A program made the position numbers and the translations under genes. Source: Chinchilla lanigera (lineage: Eukaryota; Chordata; Mammalia; Rodentia; Chinchillidae). From it: a DNA stretch of 64,000 nt. The stretch's first letter is position 1, and every line of letters starts with the position of its first letter. The stretch spans positions 511,635 through 575,634 of the forward strand of contig NW_004955423.1 of assembly GCF_000276665.1 (NCBI RefSeq). Direction: 5' to 3'. The notes beneath the pieces are model-generated. The model was not told the DNA's origin, made no database searches, and worked only from the letters and a program-made list of their open reading frames with translations. Below, piece by piece: positions 55,901 through 57,944 of the stretch.

Positions 55901-57724
55901 TACAAGAATGTGCTTTGCTGCTTATAGTCCAGTTGCAATGGGTCAGGTCCCTTAGGGTGTTCTGTAGTTGTGGGGAAGGGTCTGGGACCGAGAATCCGAA
56001 GAGCGTTGCCTTGGAACCCAGGCAAGGGGGCTCAGCAGCCCCTGGTGAGGAAGGAGGCTAGATGAGATGAGGACTGACAAGTGACCCTGATGGGTACCCC
56101 TCAGCACGCCACTGCCCACATTGTAGAAGGACCAGGTGACAAGGAAGAGGCCTGCACACAGGGCCAGCTGCAGTGCAAAGTCAGAGTGGTGTCAAGGTGC
56201 TGAGCTAGCAACAAGGAGGAGTGTGAGCAGAGAGCTGGACCTTTCCCAAAATTGAAATTTCTAGAGTAGATGCAGCAGAGGGACAGGGTATAAAGAGTCA
56301 AGGGCCCTGGAGGAGAAAACATGGACCAGGGGACAGGCGGGAGAAGAAGCAGAAGAAGGTAAACCTGGGAGCGACTAGTACATGGGGAGAATGGCATTAT
56401 TGTCGTCGTTTTTGTTTTGTTTTGTTTTTTACTTAAAATACAACTTAATTTGACCTAGTGGGTGTTCCAGTAGATTAGTTGATCAGAGATGAAGAATATC
56501 CAAAGCATCTGACAAGCTGTACTCACTGTGGACTGAATGTAGCTGAAAATTAGGCTAAGTGAGTGCGACAAAATCCTTGAGGTTCAGGAGATGCCTACAT
56601 TTGCTTGGCCTGCAAAGTGGTATAACTCTCCTGACGTTACTTTACTGATTTCTTCTGCCTGTTGAATTCATGACAGTCTTTGACCCAGAAAATTACTCAT
56701 TTATGGGTATTATATTAAAATAAGTTACTTTAGAATATATTTTGTTTTGGTTTTTCAAAACCTGTTGTTTTGAGTGCCCATTTGTAACTTTCCTGTTAAA
56801 CATGAATCATGGAGTTAAATAAGTCTTTCTTTTGCAGACAACAAAGTACGTTTGCTTTCCGACCCAGAGCTTGAATCAGCATCCCAAAAGATGGAGGATG
56901 TTTGTAAAACCTCTAAACCACTTACTGTGAAATCTGATAGGATAACAAACAACATGTGGAGGCATACTCCAAGGACCAAGATTAGACCTGTAAGTTTGCC
57001 CATAGATAGAATACTTCTTGCTAGCCCTCCTAGTGAAAGAAATGGCAAAAATATGGGAAATGTAAATTCAGACAAGTTTTGCAAGAATCCTACCTTTGAA
57101 GGACTTAACAGAAAAGATTCTCCCACTACTGTTTGTTCCAAATTTAATGGCATTGACCAGCAAACTCTACAGAAACCGTGGAGCAAACAATGTGAACAGA
57201 ACAACTTAAGTACCAAAACTACAATGATAATGCCCAGTGGTCTCCAGGAAAAAGGAGCGACAACAAACATCAGGATCAGTGGAGATGATTCTAGTAATGC
57301 CACCCAGCCCAGTAAGCCTTGCACAGAGCCACTCAGGTCAGCAAGAGAAGTATCAGAGCGACGGTCCTTGGATTCCTACCCTCTTGCTCCTGTGAGAGCA
57401 CCCAGAACACTGCAGCCCCAGCACTGGACAACGTTTTATAAACCACACACTCCCAGCAGTAGTGTCCGGGGGAGTGAGGAGAAACTGGTTTCTCTCTCAG
57501 CAGCAGTGCCTCCTGGCTCAGCTCATGCTGCCCAGGGGCAGGCGGCAAAATCACTTCCAGACTCAGATGGCACATCAGCTTGTGTTGCACAGCTGACTGG
57601 TCAGCCTAGAGGGACCTCTGAGGAGCATGACTTGCCTGATGTGACTCCGGTGTGCCAGAGACCAAGGCTAAAACGAATGCAGCAATTTGAAGACCTTGAG
57701 GACGAAATCCCACAGTTTGTGTAG
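6212..57724 (+). CDS. ARHGAP29: ARHGAP29 (PARG1), Rho GTPase-activating protein 29, full coding sequence
   Basis: Coding segments: 6212-6416, 16599-16733, 26713-26809, 27179-27251, 29273-29321, 29726-29863, 30758-30822, 31093-31203, 31309-31389, 31573-31761, 32852-32989, 43090-43247, 43682-43806, 44068-44172, 46483-46581, 47540-47679, 47952-48140, 48601-48738, 52660-52892, 54050-54377, 54511-54610, 56838-57724. They total 3,783 nt, i.e. 1,260 residues plus stop, with every phase consistent and no internal stop. Domains: conserved N-terminus (1-185), F-BAR coiled-coil region (about 190-460), Ser-rich linker (about 480-590), C1 zinc finger (609-653), RhoGAP (about 665-882, arginine finger R703), long polar tail, and C-terminal PQFV, a PDZ ligand. 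The family member PARG1 accelerates GTP hydrolysis on RhoA (more weakly on Rac1 and Cdc42), binds the PTPL1/PTPN13 PDZ domain through its C-terminus, and is linked to Rap/Rasip1/Radil signalling at endothelial junctions and, in humans, to orofacial clefting. The start is fixed by the conserved MIAHKQKK beginning and an in-frame TGA at 6194-6196. Confidence 0.97.
7401..7492 (+). repeat. ID SINE
   Basis: GGGGCCAGGATTATAGCTCA, then GCCTGCCTGGCAAGTGCAAG and GTACCAAAATAAAAAG with an A-rich tail. Confidence 0.92.
7707..7823 (+). repeat. B1-like SINE, diverged
   Basis: GCTGGGTATGGTAGCACATA and CCTGTAATCCCAACAC start it; an A-run closes it at about 7813-7823. Confidence 0.85.
7834..7886 (+). repeat. 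Truncated ID-like SINE before a (CA)n run
   Basis: AATAGCTCAGTGCAAGGACC then GATTTAAACCCCAGTAAC, an internally deleted ID body that ends straight in CACACA. Confidence 0.65.
7886..7922. repeat. (CA)n microsatellite
   Basis: About 17 to 18 CA units, read directly; it grows out of the 3' end of the ID-like fragment. Confidence 0.95.
7957..8058 (-). repeat. ID SINE, antisense
   Basis: T-run followed by TTTTTCTCCGGTACCCAGAA, GCGCTTGCCAGGCAGGCACT and CTAAATCCCCAGCCCC. Close to the youngest ID form in this window; flanking AAAATTTGTTCTT occurs on both sides. Confidence 0.95.
8654..8856 (+). mobile_element. MER2-type (Tigger) DNA transposon copy
   Basis: It starts CAAGTTGAGCATCCGTTATC and ends CAAGGGATACTCAGCCT, which are inverted complements of each other as terminal repeats, with internal TCCAAAATCTGAAA and CAGAAATCTGAAACAC. 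This matches the Tigger-related MER2 family. Short and non-autonomous; no transposase. Confidence 0.88.
9168..9330. mobile_element. hAT-type non-autonomous DNA transposon fragment
   Basis: GGCTAATGGCTACCATATTG and TCTGTTGGACAGTGCTGG are words of a widespread mammalian hAT MER family. One end is clear, the other diffuse. A relative lies at 28455-28690. Confidence 0.6.
11582..11822 (+). repeat. MIR SINE, nearly full-length
   Basis: TAAGGATTAAGAACACAGAT, GTACCTCAGTTTCTACGTCT and GGGATTAAATGAGATCC match the MIR head, core and 3' part in order. Confidence 0.85.
11963..12033. mobile_element. 71-bp hAT MITE with 8-bp target duplication
   Basis: The ends CAGTGATCGTGAACCTT and AAGTTCACGGCCACTG are inverted repeats (one mispair plus a small gap). 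It is flanked by CACTAGAG (11955-11962) and CCCTAGAG (12034-12041), an 8-bp duplication with one difference, the hAT signature. It resembles CAGTGATGGCGAACC-type non-autonomous hATs. Confidence 0.85.
12120..12998 (-). pseudogene. YEATS4P: YEATS4 (GAS41) retropseudogene, 5'-truncated, in intron 2
   Basis: On the minus strand, 12493-12770 encodes the C-terminal part of the chromatin reader YEATS4 ([18 protein letters not shown], then the coiled coil ending EDDDQTKDI and stop), and 12834-12998 encodes the preceding part ([18 protein letters not shown] through SDTNAML). The parent gene is split by introns, but here the two parts follow each other without splice signals. They are broken only by about 45 extra bases at 12778-12830 that contain a stop. 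Homology ends at about 12998, so the YEATS domain start is missing. The left end is an A-rich tail on the minus strand (T-rich 12080-12129), with UTR-like sequence between. Arg-to-Lys/His type changes suggest CpG decay. It is therefore a processed, dead copy of an mRNA encoding a histone-acylation reader of SRCAP/TIP60 complexes. Confidence 0.93.
13700..13870 (-). repeat. MIR-like fragment, antisense
   Basis: GATGATGAATCTGAGATC and GGATTGGAACCCAGGTTTCT fit the complement of an MIR head and core. Confidence 0.6.
14090..14243 (+). repeat. B1-like SINE with internal duplication
   Basis: GCATAGTGGCACACATCTGT, GAGTTTGAGGCCAGCTGGGC, then a second related unit AGTTCAAGAACACCCTGAAC and GAGACCCTGCCTCAG. 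Confidence 0.9.
14990..15560. mobile_element. Probable ancient L1ME-type fragment
   Basis: TTTGGCCAGTGAGAACTCTT, ATCAGCTGTTTCTTTAAG and AGAAACCAAGATCTAGGTGC recall an old mammalian L1 segment. Classified from memory and uncertain in extent and strand. Confidence 0.4.
16120..16275. other. Unclassified imperfect palindrome (MITE-like)
   Basis: GTGGCTTGAATCATTTGTGG near 16158 pairs with the complement of CCACCAGTGGTGCAAGCCAC near 16218-16238 (about 17 of 22 positions), and GCTAGGTGGCTTGAATCA also pairs with TGGTTCAAGCCAGC near 16244. The loop contains a repeated CATGACTGT. It may be a small DNA transposon; I cannot name it. Confidence 0.5.
16599..16733 (+). CDS. ARHGAP29: ARHGAP29 exon 3 (residues 69-113)
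   Basis: It lies between acceptor CCTTTTAAG and donor GTAAGG. It encodes a charged helical stretch beginning [15 protein letters not shown], part of the conserved N-terminal region shared by ARHGAP29, HMHA1/ARHGAP45 and GMIP-type GAPs. Entry and exit are both phase 1. Confidence 0.95.
16896..16985 (+). repeat. ID SINE
   Basis: GGGGCTGGAGATCTAGCTCA, GCCTGCTTGGCAAGTGCAAG and CAGCACC followed by an A-tail, about 160 bp after exon 3. Confidence 0.93.
18144..18510 (-). mobile_element. MaLR-type LTR, antisense, older copy
   Basis: TATCTTAGTTACTTTCTCAT, TTTATTTTGGCCCACAGTTT and GTACGTGAGGCTTTAGGGG align with the two better preserved LTRs at 3614 and 40973. Ends are less certain and no clear TSD is seen. 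Confidence 0.75.
18608..18637. repeat. (CA)n microsatellite
   Basis: About 13 uninterrupted CA units, read directly. Confidence 0.95.
18704..18855 (+). repeat. B1-like SINE
   Basis: GCTGGGCATGGTGACATACG, GAGTTCGAGACAGCCTGGGC, then the duplicated unit GAGCTCAAGGCCAGCCTGAA and an A-tail. Its antisense reading gives a spurious ORF. Confidence 0.95.
19986..20143 (-). repeat. B1-like SINE, antisense
   Basis: T-run, TTTGAGACAGGGTTTCACTA, GATCCTCCTGCCTCAGCCCT and GATTACAGGCATGCACCACC. Confidence 0.95.
20600..21300 (-). mobile_element. Probable old LINE fragment, antisense
   Basis: ATATGGTGGTCCATTAATAG, ATTATGAATGATGCTTCATT and TTTAATTTGCATTTCCCTTA read like the complement of an old L1 3' region. 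An ID element interrupts it at 20759. Family uncertain. Confidence 0.5.
20759..20838 (+). repeat. ID SINE, internally deleted
   Basis: GGGCTGGGGGTATAGCTCAG then CCTGCCTAGCAAGGTCCTGA; the usual GCAAGCGCAAGG is shortened to GCAAGG. Confidence 0.9.
21316..21346 (-). repeat. Severely truncated ID SINE with perfect TSD
   Basis: Only the T-run and TTTTTCTCTGGTACC of an antisense ID remain. The 15-bp word CATTTTAATTGTTTT stands on both sides (21301-21315 and 21347-21361), marking a 5'-truncated retrotransposition event. Confidence 0.88.
21390..21562 (-). repeat. B4-like SINE, antisense
   Basis: GCACTGACTACATTCCTGGC (ID half, complement) then TTTTGAGACAGGATTTTG and CAGCCTCCCAGATTTCTACG (7SL half). 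Confidence 0.7.
21600..21960 (-). mobile_element. Probable L1M-like fragment, antisense
   Basis: T-rich, with TGTATAGGTAAAATTAGCCC and TTAGTCTTTCTATTTTTTGG as in complements of old L1 3' sequence. No intact frame of length. Confidence 0.4.
22175..22265 (+). repeat. ID SINE with (GAAA)n tail
   Basis: GCAGGGGATATAACTCAGCA, GCAAGCGCGAGGTCATGAGT and CCCAGTACCAAAAG, then GAAAGAAAGAAAG. Confidence 0.92.
22398..23100 (-). repeat. Cluster of three MIR-like fragments, antisense
   Basis: Three complements of MIR in a row: about 22398-22560 (TTTGCATTTGAAGAAATTG), 22668-22830 (TCATTTTGCAGATGAAG) and 22918-23090 (TTATAAATGATGAAACAG). All are diverged. Confidence 0.6.
23116..23326 (-). mobile_element. 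hAT-type non-autonomous DNA transposon
   Basis: GGAGTCAACAAACTAAGGCT, GTGGGCCAAATCTAGTCTGC, AAGTAAAGTTTTATTGAAAC and CAACAGACCATAGGGCCTG are characteristic words of the mammalian hAT family whose sense strand reads CGGCAAACTTTTTCTGTAAA. Confidence 0.75.
24005..24800 (-). mobile_element. L1M fragment(s), antisense
   Basis: It begins with an L1 3'-UTR type stretch (TTAACTGAGGTACAATTGAT) and continues with L1M body words (CATTGCAGTTCTATCAACTT, TTTGTGCATTTTGAAGCTGT). The two parts are not adjacent in a full L1, so an internal deletion is likely. Confidence 0.75.
24974..25083 (-). repeat. ID SINE, antisense, young form
   Basis: T-rich tail, TTTTTCTCCGGTACTGGGAA, GCGCTTGCCAGGCAGGCGCT and GCTAAATCCCCAGCCCC. 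Confidence 0.95.
25247..25380 (+). mobile_element. MER5A-like hAT fragment
   Basis: GCTTTCCAACCCTGTTTGCA and ATATTAGAATCAACTGGGAG match the MER5 head; the far end is less clear. Confidence 0.6.
25467..25669. repeat. Two-copy 100-bp tandem duplication
   Basis: Bases 25467-25566 and 25567-25666 are the same 100-bp unit (starting TAAAAACAGTGTGGTACAAG), with one difference in the A-run. The unit is not a transposon I recognise. The near identity implies a recent event. Confidence 0.95.
25906..25938. repeat. (AT)n microsatellite
   Basis: About 16 AT units, read directly. Confidence 0.95.
26035..26155 (+). repeat. B1-like SINE, diverged
   Basis: GCCAGGTATGGTAAGAGACA, CATTAGGAGGCTGAGGCAGG and AAGACCCTGCTTCAAAATAA. 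Confidence 0.88.
26159..26265 (+). repeat. ID SINE with (AAAAT)n tail
   Basis: GGGGATGGGCATATAGCTCA and CCTGGCAGGCGCAAGGTCCT, then repeated AAAAT units. Confidence 0.92.
26266..26356 (+). repeat. Internally deleted ID-like SINE
   Basis: GATGAGATGTAGCTTAGTAT then AAGGTCCTGGGTTCAATTCT and an AAAT-rich tail, directly behind the previous ID. Confidence 0.75.
26713..26809 (+). CDS. ARHGAP29: ARHGAP29 exon 4 (residues 114-146)
   Basis: It lies between acceptor TTCTCTGTAG and donor GTAAGT. It encodes [14 protein letters not shown] and ends in the AFTFGN motif; the last Ile codon (AT|C) is shared with exon 5. The A preceding VNF is split with exon 3. Confidence 0.95.
27179..27251 (+). CDS. ARHGAP29: ARHGAP29 exon 5 (residues 146-170)
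   Basis: This is a short 73-nt exon between acceptor CCTGGATAG and donor GTAGGC. It encodes [18 protein letters not shown] and ends on a codon boundary (Lys). Intron 4 before it is only 369 bp. Confidence 0.94.
27991..28074 (-). repeat. ID SINE, antisense
   Basis: TTTTTTTGTACTTGGAATCC, CGCTTGCCAGGCAGGTGCTG and GAGCTGTATCCCTGGCCC. Confidence 0.9.
28225..28400 (-). repeat. MIR-like fragment, antisense
   Basis: CAGAAGGGCAAACTAAAATT and AGAGCTAGACTTCAGACCTA match the MIR complement. Confidence 0.6.
28455..28690. mobile_element. hAT-type non-autonomous DNA transposon
   Basis: CATAGCCACTAGGCACATGT, a T/A-rich centre, GTAGTATCTACCATAT-like sequence and CATCATCACAGAAAGTTCTG; the same family as 9168-9330. 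Confidence 0.65.
28752..28838 (+). repeat. ID SINE
   Basis: GAGGGCCAGGGATATAGCTC, CTGCCTGCCAAGCGCAAGGT and CCCAGCACCAAAAG. Confidence 0.93.
29078..29176 (+). repeat. ID SINE, young, near exon 6
   Basis: GGGGCTGGGGATTTAGCTCA and TTCGGTTCCCGGTACCGG with an A-tail; GAAATTCTT flanks both sides as TSD. It ends about 95 bp before the exon 6 acceptor. Confidence 0.96.
29273..29321 (+). CDS. ARHGAP29: ARHGAP29 exon 6 (residues 171-186)
   Basis: This is the smallest coding exon (49 nt). It encodes [16 protein letters not shown] plus one base of Gly. The acceptor is ATGTTGTAAG, with a pyrimidine tract interrupted by purines, and the donor is GTAATG. A young ID SINE ends about 95 bp upstream (29078-29176). 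Skipping this exon would shift the frame (49 is not a multiple of 3). Confidence 0.92.
29726..29863 (+). CDS. ARHGAP29: ARHGAP29 exon 7 (residues 187-232)
   Basis: It lies between acceptor TTATTTTCAG and donor GTAAGT. It encodes [15 protein letters not shown] and the [19 protein letters not shown] segment, where the F-BAR fold begins. It is 138 nt, a multiple of 3, entered and left in phase 1. Confidence 0.95.
30180..30380 (-). repeat. MIR-like fragment, antisense
   Basis: TCTCCATTTTGCAACTGAGA and AAGGTCATATAGCAAATTTG match the MIR complement. Confidence 0.6.
30392..30525 (+). mobile_element. MER5A-like hAT fragment
   Basis: GGGAATGCTAATCAGAATCA, GCAAGGTCTAGGCAAGTGTA and TTGATTTTGATGAGCATG follow the MER5 order. 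Confidence 0.6.
30545..30620 (+). repeat. ID SINE, diverged
   Basis: GGCCAGGGATATAGCTCAGT and ACCTGGCAAGTGCAATG, with an A-rich tail. Confidence 0.88.
30758..30822 (+). CDS. ARHGAP29: ARHGAP29 exon 8 (residues 233-254)
   Basis: It lies between acceptor CTTTTCAG and donor GTGAGT. It encodes [18 protein letters not shown], part of F-BAR helix 1. It starts in phase 1 and ends on a codon boundary. Confidence 0.94.
31093..31203 (+). CDS. ARHGAP29: ARHGAP29 exon 9 (residues 255-291)
   Basis: This is a 37-codon phase-0 exon encoding [18 protein letters not shown] and continuing into helical residues of the F-BAR region. The acceptor is GAATTTTAG and the donor GTAAAA. Its length is a multiple of 3, so skipping would keep the frame but break the F-BAR helix. 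Confidence 0.95.
31309..31389 (+). CDS. ARHGAP29: ARHGAP29 exon 10 (residues 292-318)
   Basis: This 27-codon phase-0 exon lies only 105 bp after exon 9. It encodes [18 protein letters not shown], a highly charged helix of the F-BAR coiled coil. The donor is GTTAGT, a non-consensus +3 base. Confidence 0.95.
31573..31761 (+). CDS. ARHGAP29: ARHGAP29 exon 11 (residues 319-381)
   Basis: This 63-codon phase-0 exon encodes [18 protein letters not shown] and the [17 protein letters not shown] segment, the strongly charged core helices of the F-BAR region. The acceptor is TTTCTATGTAG and the donor GTAATG. Retention of the following intron would add eight residues before a stop. Confidence 0.96.
31795..31957 (+). 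mobile_element. MER5A-like hAT element in intron 11
   Basis: TTCTGATGCAGTGGGGTGGG and CACTTGGAGAACCACTGCTT are the middle and the terminal repeat of MER5A. Confidence 0.75.
32153..32260 (-). repeat. ID SINE, antisense, young, with TSD
   Basis: T-run, TTTTTCTTCGGTACCGGGAA, GCGCTTGCCAGGCAGGCGCT and GCTAAATCCCCAGCCCC. TGAATTCTTT flanks both sides (32143-32152 and 32261-32270). Confidence 0.96.
32308..32424 (+). repeat. ID SINE, young, with 15-bp TSD
   Basis: GGGGCTGGGGATTTAGCTCA and GTTCCCGGTACCGGAAAA with an A/T-rich tail; AAATAGAACTGAACA flanks both sides (32293-32307 and 32425-32439). Opposite orientation to the ID 47 bp upstream. Confidence 0.96.
32647..32800 (+). repeat. B1-like SINE 50 bp before exon 12
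   Basis: CTGGGCATGGTGGTGCACGC, GGAGGCTGAGGCAGGAGGCT, then AGCCTGAACTATACAGCAAG and an A-rich end. Confidence 0.94.
32852..32989 (+). CDS. ARHGAP29: ARHGAP29 exon 12 (residues 382-427)
   Basis: This 46-codon phase-0 exon encodes [18 protein letters not shown] and ends in CDLTLKA, within the last F-BAR helices. The acceptor AG at 32850-32851 is about 50 bp after a B1-like SINE, and a T-run at 32825-32836 may serve as the pyrimidine tract. The donor is GTAAGT. The following 10.1-kb intron is largely an antisense L1. Confidence 0.95.
33037..33180 (+). repeat. B1-like SINE, shortened head
   Basis: CTAAGTGTTGTAACACACAC, TGCTGAGGCAGGAGGATCAC, a second unit GAGTTCAAAGCCAGCCTGGA and an A-tail; it begins 47 bp after exon 12. 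Confidence 0.9.
33334..33447 (-). repeat. ID SINE, antisense, with TSD
   Basis: T/G-rich tail, CTTCCGGTACCGGGAACCGA, CAGGCAGGCGCAGTGCCGCT and CCCCAGCCCC; CTCTGCATGTCTTT flanks both sides. Confidence 0.95.
35031..35172 (+). repeat. B1-like SINE inside the L1
   Basis: GCCGGGCGTGGTGGCACATG, CAGCACTTGGGAGGCTGAGG, then GACCAGCCTGAACTGCATAG and an A-tail. Confidence 0.95.
36897..37064 (+). repeat. B1-like SINE inside the L1
   Basis: GCCAGGCGTGATAGCATATG, CAAGGCCAGCCTGAACTGCA and a long A-run (37036-37059). Confidence 0.95.
37857..38004 (-). repeat. B1-like SINE, antisense, inside the L1
   Basis: TTTTTTGAGACAGCGTCTCA, TGATCCTCCTGCCTCAGCCT and GTGTGCCATCACACCATGC. Confidence 0.93.
38345..38420. 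mobile_element. Short Tigger-like fragment
   Basis: ATAGTTGACCCTTTGTGCAG and GATTCCATATCCATGGGTTC resemble the end of a Tigger-type element. Only one end is visible. Confidence 0.45.
39215..39325 (-). mobile_element. Tigger-like DNA transposon fragment
   Basis: CTTATCAGGGTATGTACACT and CCCCATGGTAAGTTGAGTGA, the complement of TCACTCAACTTACCATGGGG, recall Tigger termini. Confidence 0.55.
40973..41322 (-). mobile_element. MaLR-type solo LTR (350 bp), antisense, intact TSD
   Basis: The plus strand runs from TGTCTTGGTTAC to CCATAACA; in reverse it starts TGTTATGGTTTGTGTCTGG. GTTGT stands on both sides (40968-40972 and 41323-41327). About 350 bp, no internal region. Clearly the same family as 3614-3976. 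Confidence 0.88.
41556..41710 (+). repeat. B1-like SINE
   Basis: GAGCTGGGTGTGGTGGCACA, CAGGCTGAGGCAGGAGGATC-type centre, GTTCAAGGCCAGCCTGCCCT and an A-tail. Confidence 0.95.
42539..42620 (+). repeat. ID SINE with TSD
   Basis: GCCAAGGACGTAGCTCAGCA and TGCCTGGCAAGTCCAAGGTC; AGAGTTTAGACAG and AGAGTTTAGGCAG flank it. Confidence 0.92.
42800..42902 (+). repeat. Old ID-like SINE ending in (GATATA)n
   Basis: GTCTGGGGAGGTTGCTCAGT and GCAAGGGCCTGGGTTCAGTG, then AGATATAGATACAGATATAG repeats just upstream of exon 13. Confidence 0.75.
43090..43247 (+). CDS. ARHGAP29: ARHGAP29 exon 13 (residues 428-480)
   Basis: It encodes [18 protein letters not shown] and [18 protein letters not shown], the end of the F-BAR region. 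The acceptor is TTGACCATAG, an unusually poor pyrimidine tract, and the donor is GTGAGA. It ends in phase 2 (GG|G, Gly). Confidence 0.94.
43682..43806 (+). CDS. ARHGAP29: ARHGAP29 exon 14 (residues 480-522)
   Basis: This is a polar linker exon encoding [18 protein letters not shown] and ending NSADIT plus one base of Gly. Compared with the human protein as I remember it, this linker is a few residues shorter near its start, a variable spot. The acceptor is TTTTCTTAG and the donor GTAGTT. Confidence 0.93.
44068..44172 (+). CDS. ARHGAP29: ARHGAP29 exon 15 (residues 522-557)
   Basis: It encodes [18 protein letters not shown] followed by a Ser/Glu-rich stretch ([18 protein letters not shown]). 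Clustered serines next to acidic residues suggest phosphorylation, by inference only. The acceptor is CTTAAAG after a T-rich tract; the donor is GTACAT. Skipping would keep the frame (105 nt). Confidence 0.95.
44690..44840 (-). repeat. MIR-like fragment, antisense
   Basis: TCTCAGAGGCAAAGTAAGTG, TGACTTGCCGTACAGCTAGC and ATTTGAACCTATGTGATTG. Confidence 0.6.
44851..44940 (+). repeat. ID SINE
   Basis: GGGCTGGGGATATAGTTCAG, TGCCTGGCAAGCATAAGGTC and an A-tail. Confidence 0.93.
46021..46117 (-). repeat. ID SINE, antisense
   Basis: (TTTTG)n tail, CTGGTACCAGGAATCGAACT, CGCGCTTGCCAGGCAGGCAC and CTAAATCCCCAGCCCC; TTTATTGTCAACTT and TTTATTGCCAACTT flank it. Confidence 0.95.
46483..46581 (+). CDS. ARHGAP29: ARHGAP29 exon 16 (residues 557-590)
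   Basis: It encodes [18 protein letters not shown] followed by an acidic/proline stretch ([15 protein letters not shown]). A basic RKLPRTPSS site precedes the C1 domain. The acceptor is TTCTTTTAG and the donor GTATAG. It is 99 nt, in phase with neighbouring exons. Confidence 0.95.
46582..47539 (+). other. ARHGAP29: Intron 16 of ARHGAP29 (958 bp), no repeat recognised
   Basis: AT-rich sequence between exon 16 and the C1-coding exon 17. No SINE, LTR or coding signal was seen on either strand. Confidence 0.85.
47540..47679 (+). CDS. ARHGAP29: ARHGAP29 exon 17 (residues 590-636, first half of C1 domain)
   Basis: It encodes [18 protein letters not shown] then the start of the zinc finger: H609, C620, C623 and C634 are the first zinc ligands. 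Donor GTAAGA lies between two zinc ligands, so C1 is split across exons 17 and 18. The acceptor is TGTTGCAAG. Confidence 0.96.
47952..48140 (+). CDS. ARHGAP29: ARHGAP29 exon 18 (residues 637-699, end of C1, start of RhoGAP)
   Basis: It supplies the remaining C1 ligands C637, H642, C645 and C653, then [18 protein letters not shown], which opens the RhoGAP fold. It is 63 codons, phase 0 on both sides. The acceptor is TCTCTTTTAG and the donor GTACAA. Confidence 0.96.
48250..48433 (-). repeat. B1-like SINE, antisense, in intron 18
   Basis: Long T/G-rich tail, TTTTTGAGGTAGGGTCTCAT, TGATCCTCCTGCCTCAGCCC and TGTGTGCCACCATGCCC. Confidence 0.94.
48601..48738 (+). CDS. ARHGAP29: ARHGAP29 exon 19 (residues 700-745, RhoGAP arginine finger)
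   Basis: It begins GIYRVCGN; R703 is in the position of the catalytic arginine finger (GxxRxxG) of RhoGAP domains. It also carries the [12 protein letters not shown] helix with a conserved Lys (K740), which in this family helps bind and catalyse. It is phase 0 on both sides. The acceptor is CTATTTAAG and the donor GTAAAG. Confidence 0.97.
48895..49030 (-). mobile_element. Short L1M-like fragment, antisense
   Basis: CTATCACCTAGCTAAGAAAG and TTCCAAGTTCCAGCCTCCTA recall an old L1 3' region; also seen near 60590. Confidence 0.4.
49684..49868 (-). repeat. B4-like SINE, antisense
   Basis: GGGATTGAACCCAGAGCCTC and GAGCTATATCCCCAGTC (tRNA part), then GGCCCAGGCTGGCCTTAAAC and GAATTACAGGTATGTGCCAC (7SL part). 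Confidence 0.85.
49960..50640 (-). mobile_element. Probable L1M-like fragment, antisense
   Basis: CTAAATGTCTTTATTTCACT and TAGTATTCTAGGCTGGAAG resemble the complement of L1M 5' body sequence. T-rich; boundaries uncertain. Confidence 0.45.
50668..50928. mobile_element. Probable hAT-type DNA transposon fragment
   Basis: CTGTCCAGTAAAAATACATA at one side and ATAGTGGCTACTATATTGAC at the other resemble the inverted ends of the family at 28455-28690. Confidence 0.5.
52660..52892 (+). CDS. ARHGAP29: ARHGAP29 exon 20 (residues 746-822, RhoGAP)
   Basis: It starts with the family motif LPEPF (after LRQ of exon 19) and continues with [16 protein letters not shown] and a Lys/Glu-rich insertion between RhoGAP helices, then [18 protein letters not shown]. 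It ends in phase 2 (CG|G, Arg). The acceptor is TTTCCTTAG and the donor GTAAGA. Confidence 0.96.
52893..54049 (+). other. ARHGAP29: Intron 20 of ARHGAP29 (1.2 kb)
   Basis: A short antisense L1 3' end fragment lies at 52935-53020. About 53190-53700 reads like an old interspersed repeat I cannot classify (purine-rich, ordinary composition). The rest is AT-rich. Confidence 0.8.
52935..53020 (-). mobile_element. L1 3'-end fragment, antisense
   Basis: TTTACTGTCTTAACCATTTT, GTACAGTGTAGTAGTGCTAA and GTACATTCACATATTG are standard L1M 3' words in complement. Confidence 0.65.
54050..54377 (+). CDS. ARHGAP29: ARHGAP29 exon 21 (residues 822-932, end of RhoGAP)
   Basis: It encodes [16 protein letters not shown], the conserved RhoGAP motif with the invariant Asn (N836), then [17 protein letters not shown], which closes the domain at about residue 882. 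After it comes a variable tail with [10 protein letters not shown], a few residues longer than my memory of the human protein. The acceptor is CTTTGCAG and the donor GTGAGT. Intron 21 is only 133 bp. Confidence 0.96.
54511..54610 (+). CDS. ARHGAP29: ARHGAP29 exon 22 (residues 933-966)
   Basis: It encodes [18 protein letters not shown] and ends KCDMCLI plus one base of Asp. This is low-complexity, polar tail sequence that evolves faster than the domains. The acceptor is ATCTATAG and the donor GTGAGT. Confidence 0.93.
54611..56837 (+). other. ARHGAP29: Intron 22 of ARHGAP29 (2.2 kb)
   Basis: It has AT-rich sequence, an MIR-like fragment near 55290-55420 and an antisense ID element. A GC-richer block at about 55690-56390 has open frames on both strands but no recognisable protein. 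The last 400 bases before exon 23 are unremarkable. Confidence 0.85.
55449..55552 (-). repeat. ID SINE, antisense, with A-box deletion
   Basis: T/G-rich tail, CTCCGGTACCGGGAACCGAA, GCGCTTGCCAGGCAGGCGCT, then GCCGCTAATCCCCAGCCCC in place of GCCGCTGAGCTAAATCCCC. TCAGCTAGGATTT stands on both sides (55436-55448 and 55553-55565). Confidence 0.96.
56838..57724 (+). CDS. ARHGAP29: ARHGAP29 last coding exon 23 (residues 966-1260, stop TAG)
   Basis: This is a long open 887-nt terminal segment after acceptor CTTTTGCAG. It encodes a polar, probably disordered tail with conserved islands [33 protein letters not shown] and [19 protein letters not shown]. The last four residues PQFV form a C-terminal PDZ ligand; in PARG1 this end binds PTPL1 (PTPN13). 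The stop TAG is at 57722-57724. Confidence 0.97.
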
Positions 57725-57938
57725 GGTTATCAAAATTCAGGATTTCTTTTTTGTTAGTGTTTTATATTGTGTTTGTCTTATGAAAGACAATTTTGACAGG
57801 GCCTCCTTTGTATAGAATTGCCAAAGTATGGAGTTTGCCTTTTGTTGTGTTGGTCATATTGAATGGTAGAGTGTTTTCATAGGGCCACATTTGTGCCTCA
57901 CTGGAATTATCTTTACATTCTCTGTTTTGAAAGTTGTG

Positions 57939-57944
57939 AATAAA
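57939..57944 (+). terminator. ARHGAP29: Proximal polyadenylation signal AATAAA
   Basis: Canonical hexamer 215 bases after the stop codon (GTGAATAAAAAAG context), followed by a T-rich stretch. It could give a short 3' UTR isoform; use is not shown by the sequence. Confidence 0.45.

Noticed and set aside
56101..56397. 98-codon minus-strand frame in GC-richer part of intron 22
   Set aside because: No recognisable protein, no start context, and the base composition alone explains the lack of stops.
56815..57324. 169-codon minus-strand open frame
   Set aside because: It lies opposite the last ARHGAP29 coding exon, has no protein resemblance, and its openness follows from codon use on the coding strand.
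57333..57590. 85-codon minus-strand open frame
   Set aside because: Also a shadow of exon 23; no promoter, splice or protein evidence.
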